A DNA stretch of 64,000 nucleotides, taken from Hirudo medicinalis (Eukaryota > Annelida > Clitellata > Hirudinida > Hirudinidae). Below are positions 60,478 through 64,000 of the stretch, one piece after another. The stretch covers positions 336,108 to 400,107 of the forward strand of contig MPNW01000041.1 in the NCBI GenBank assembly GCA_011800805.1. The letters are read 5' to 3'. The position numbers and the translations under genes are program-made. The notes beneath the pieces were generated by a model. It made no database searches. It had not been told where the DNA came from and saw only the letters and a list, made by a program, of their open reading frames with translations. Each line of letters begins with the position of its first letter. Within the stretch, counting starts at the first letter, position 1.

Positions 60478-62511
60478 CCTTTAAACTGAAAAATTCAATA
60501 TTTCAAATATAAACGTTTGGCAGATGGTGACGTAAATCAATTTAAATGTGTGATAATTACAGTTTTTATATAAAAATCTATTCATGATAGAATAGCCCTT
60601 TAATAATTTAATTACAGAAACTTCTCAAGCAAAATCATCGTTTAAAATGCAATATTATCGAACATTGCAAACTGTGCAGCACTGCATTAAAGCAACAATC
60701 GTATGCAATTTAAATTGATTCCTTTACAGAAGGCAAGGACACAAAAATGAAATTTTGTGTCAATTAAGCTATGTAAAGCAAAATAATATCAACAATATAG
60801 ATATAACGCTTAGGAAAATGAAGATTTTCCAATTATTGATAGATTGGTAAGAATTTCTATGTTAGTTCATAATAATTCAAATTACCTTGTGAATTAGTTT
60901 TCGGATAAACCCAACAGACGTCCCGAACCTCGATAAACACCAAGACTTGTTTTGCAAAGATACAGCAGCAAAGAAACAAATATTGTATCATTCATTTTAA
61001 ATAATAAAAACAATATAAATTCTTAAAATGTTTTTAAATAATTTCAATAAACTTTAATTTTTGTAACATTATCATTGTCATGAAGTAAAAATTTATAATA
61101 ATGTTTTTATATAGTAAAAAAAGATTAAAATATGGCATAACATTTTCTCTAAAGACTATCTTTTAATAGCAGAGTTTGCACAATTGCCCAGTGAATATTT
61201 AATGAATAATATTAAGAAATAACTCGCTACAACAATTCTGTCATATTAATTTATAAGTGCAGAAAATTAACTATAACCTTTCTCTCAAACATATATTGTT
61301 TAAAAGTTACTTTATGAAACGGTCTTAGGTTATGACCTAAGCTTAAGAATCAAGTCAATATCTTAATTATAACTTTTAATAATTTAAATATAAAACTGAA
61401 GTTGTTAATTTTGTCAAAATCAAGATCACTGCAACTGTAATGATATTCGTCCTACACGAAAATCCTCAATGTTTACCTTATATTGAATAAATAATCCGTT
61501 TTATCGACCACTTGGAGATTTTTAATTCTGGAATACATCTCTTGTGTTTATATCTTGAGGTATACATTAACGAAATACGTTTTTAAAATTGGGTTTTGAT
61601 TTGAAACATTCTGTGGTTTCTAATAATTGTAGTTAGTATTTTTAAGACTTAATTTGAAAATTTTTACAAACTCGATGGTAATCACTAAATGAAATCTTCT
61701 GTACTATTTTAATGTATTTATTTTATTGCATTTAAAATTACTATTTAAGTCGTCAAATAAGTTGTATTGCCAGTGCATTGTAATGAAACGAATGTTTTTG
61801 TCACACTCCAGAGATATTTCCAGTAGTAAGAAAAGTAATTTGAATGTTTGATTTATTAAATGAAATTTTTAATAAACCAAGGTTACATCTTAAACATGTT
61901 TGTCTATTATGTTATAGCATTGCTCATTATATTCTAAGTTTGTTTGGACTTCTACTTTCCAAGTTTGAATAGCAAGCATACAGATTAACATCATGCTCCA
62001 AATATAATGCCTTAAGTAAAAATTGCAAATTGTTTTTCAAAAATATTCCTGTAAAGCCACTTTATATTGATATTAAATCAGATAAAATTTGAGAACTGAA
62101 CAATCACTCTAATAGGATGTGACAAGTGAACTGAATAAACAGTCTAAGTTATTCATAAAATCTTTAAATCTTTTAGACCAAGTGAAACTAAATGGCAAGG
62201 AGTTCAAAGAGAGCATGGAAACTTCGTGAGTTTGGAGCTATTAATCTGATGTTAATTTGCAACGTCATTCATGACATCATTACTTGGGAAACAATTACAA
62301 ACGACCCGTGTATGCATTACATTCTTATAACTGTTGTGTAAAGCAGTTCAGATTTTACAAATACATTCCATCATTTCATTTATTGTAAGTTTCTTGACTT
62401 ACATTTTGACAAGCCTCAAAATATTTAAAAAGTTAAAAATGCATAAAAAATTTCAAAGAATAATAACTACAACTACTTAGACTAATTAATTGTGGCTAAT
62501 CTTCTTAAGAG
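60478..62511. other. Intergenic between divergent UBL5 and KATNB1
   Basis: AT-rich, probably with both promoters. A single exon-like stretch at about 62176-62226 (+) (after TTTTAG, reading KLNGKEFKESMET, before GTGAGT) could be an upstream or 5' exon, but its phase does not join the KATNB1 exon as modelled. Confidence 0.35.
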
Positions 62512-63922
62512 ATGTTTAAGCAGAACATTGCATTCATCTCGATGTCGAAACGTTATCCTCGCATTCGTTACATGCCACGTCCAGAGGAGTTCCAATCGCA
62601 CGTCGGGTCCGTCAACTGTCTCGCCATCGGTCACAAGTCGGGAAAGGTCATGGTCACGGGCGGGGAGGACAAGAAAGTCAATCTGTGGGCTGTCGGGAAA
62701 ATGAGTTGCATATTGGTCGGTTTGGTCGTTAAAGAAAATAAAGACCTAAATATTTTATTTGCAGCTTTTGAATTTTATGCGTCGGGTTCGTCGTTTGACC
62801 CGGCATTTTGTCTAAGTTTATATCGATGAGATTGCGAGCTAGAAGATCGTGAACATAAGTTTTGAAGACAGAATCTGTTTCATCAGAGTCTGAAAGGTCA
62901 CATGACGCCCGTCGAGTCGGTGAGGTTCAATTCGTCCGAGGACGTCGTCGCAGCAGGTTCTCAATCCGGAGCTTTGAAGATCTGGAATCTCGAGGCCTCC
63001 AAAAGTATGAATCGTTCGGTCGCTCTTGCAAACGCGTTCTTATGTTTACGTCCGAATTAAACTCATGCATGAAAATATTTCACGTAAACCGACGACTCGT
63101 GCTTAGTTCTTAGGACGTTGTCCGGACACAAAGCCGGAATTCGGTGCTTGGATTTTCATCCGTTTGGAGACATAATCGCGAGCGGTTCGATGGATACGAA
63201 TATAAAGGTGCGTAGTCTTTGGTCGTGTTCAAATTTTTAAACTTCTGACCACTGTTACATCAATAGATTGCTTTTTAGCTCTGGGATTTTCGAAAGAAAG
63301 GCTGCATTTTTACTTATAAGGTCGGATACGGGTTTTCGAACGTGCATGATGCAAATATTAATGTCGTGTGGATTCGCAGGGTCACTCGAATTGCGTGAAC
63401 GGCCTTCAGTTCAGTCCCGACGGGAAGTGGATCGTTTCTGCTTCCGACGACAGCACGGCCAGGGTTCGCATGAATTCTCGCTTCTCTTAACTTCGCCATC
63501 CTTCTCGTGCATGTTTTCATTTTTTTTTCATTTCAAAATTTGCATTTCAACATTTCCTCGATGATGCTCGCACGTCGTACGTTGCAGTTGTGGGACATGA
63601 TGACGGGGAAGTTGATTTCCGAGTTCAAGCAGCACACGGCTCCCGTCACCAGCGTCAAATTCCACCCCATCGACTTCCTTCTCGCAACGGGAAGTGCGGA
63701 CAAGTACGACCTTAAATATTTTTTATTTAACCGTGCACCTGCAGTCTTATTGCAAATTCTTGCCAGCCGTTAATAGTAATTGTAACAATAATAATAATAA
63801 TAATAATTAATCATAAAGACAGGTTAATGATATGATTCTTTTTATGCCAGGACAATGAAGTTTTGGGACTTAGAAACATTCCAATTAGTTAGCTCCACAG
63901 ATGGTGATTGTGGACCCATCAG
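62512..63922 (+). CDS. KATNB1: Katanin p80 subunit B1, N-terminal WD40 propeller (truncated by window edge)
   Basis: Seven exons: 62512-62715, 62887-63004, 63107-63207, 63279-63320, 63380-63463, 63588-63703, 63851-63922, about 245 residues, continuing past the right edge. They encode successive WD40 repeats, seen in [73 protein letters not shown] and intervening GH dipeptides ([24 protein letters not shown]). The order and wording follow katanin p80 closely, including the joint [12 protein letters not shown]. The protein targets and regulates the microtubule-severing AAA ATPase katanin p60 at centrosomes and cilia. The start could be 62512 or the ATG at 62542. The exons have noticeably higher GC and CpG than the surrounding DNA, and most donors are non-consensus. 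Confidence 0.93.
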
Positions 63923-64000
63923 GTGATTATAAATTAAGTTACATTATTACGACTAATTGTATTAATCAGGTGTTTAAGTTCGACTGTGAATTATTATAAC

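Overview
The window is nuclear DNA from a metazoan, most likely an invertebrate. The evidence is spliced genes with mostly short introns (about 60-300 bp), AT-rich intergenic DNA full of micro- and minisatellites, and decayed copies of Tc1/mariner, Ty3/gypsy and non-LTR elements plus tRNA-derived SINEs. I cannot name the phylum. Gene models were built by hand from reading frame, GT/AG splice sites, intron phase and resemblance to known families. In every model called complete, the exon lengths sum to a whole number of codons.

Left part (1-12.9 kb): a broken Tc1-like transposase runs off the left edge. A partly resolved minus-strand multi-exon gene of unknown function lies at about 0.6-3.1 kb. 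After a long empty stretch comes a dead gypsy element (7.9-11.5 kb) whose reverse transcriptase lost its catalytic box, directly abutting a Tc1-like element with recognisable inverted termini (11.55-12.84 kb).

Middle (13-31 kb): an intronless Shaker-type potassium channel gene (15.4-16.8 kb, minus) has a voltage sensor one charge triplet shorter than normal. It is followed by a pentanucleotide satellite and an L2/CR1 LINE 3' end. Then come two minus-strand paralogues, 3.9 kb apart by their starts, each encoding a small secreted-then-anchored EGF-domain protein with identical five-exon architecture (23.3-24.1 and 27.2-28.2 kb). Between them is a LINE RNase H remnant.

Right part (31.8-64 kb): a 19-exon plus-strand RhoGEF gene of the PLEKHG5 type (1155 residues, 31.8-49.2 kb) hosts a small single-exon gene in one intron (38.2 kb). 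That small gene encodes a cysteine-rich, C-terminally membrane-anchored protein of no family I recognise. Its paralogue lies at 57.2 kb, and the two share an almost identical block of about 86 bp upstream, centred on a perfect CRE (TGACGTCA). Between them is a complete 14-exon minus-strand arylsulfatase B-like gene (497 residues) with all the catalytic residues I could check. Beyond lie a hAT-like non-autonomous transposon, a complete four-exon UBL5 gene (73 residues, minus) and the 5' seven exons of a katanin p80 (KATNB1) gene running off the right edge.

The candidates for something undescribed are the duplicated tail-anchored protein family with its frozen CRE block, and the tandem EGF-ligand pair. 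The most unusual protein feature is the shortened S4 of the Shaker-type channel.
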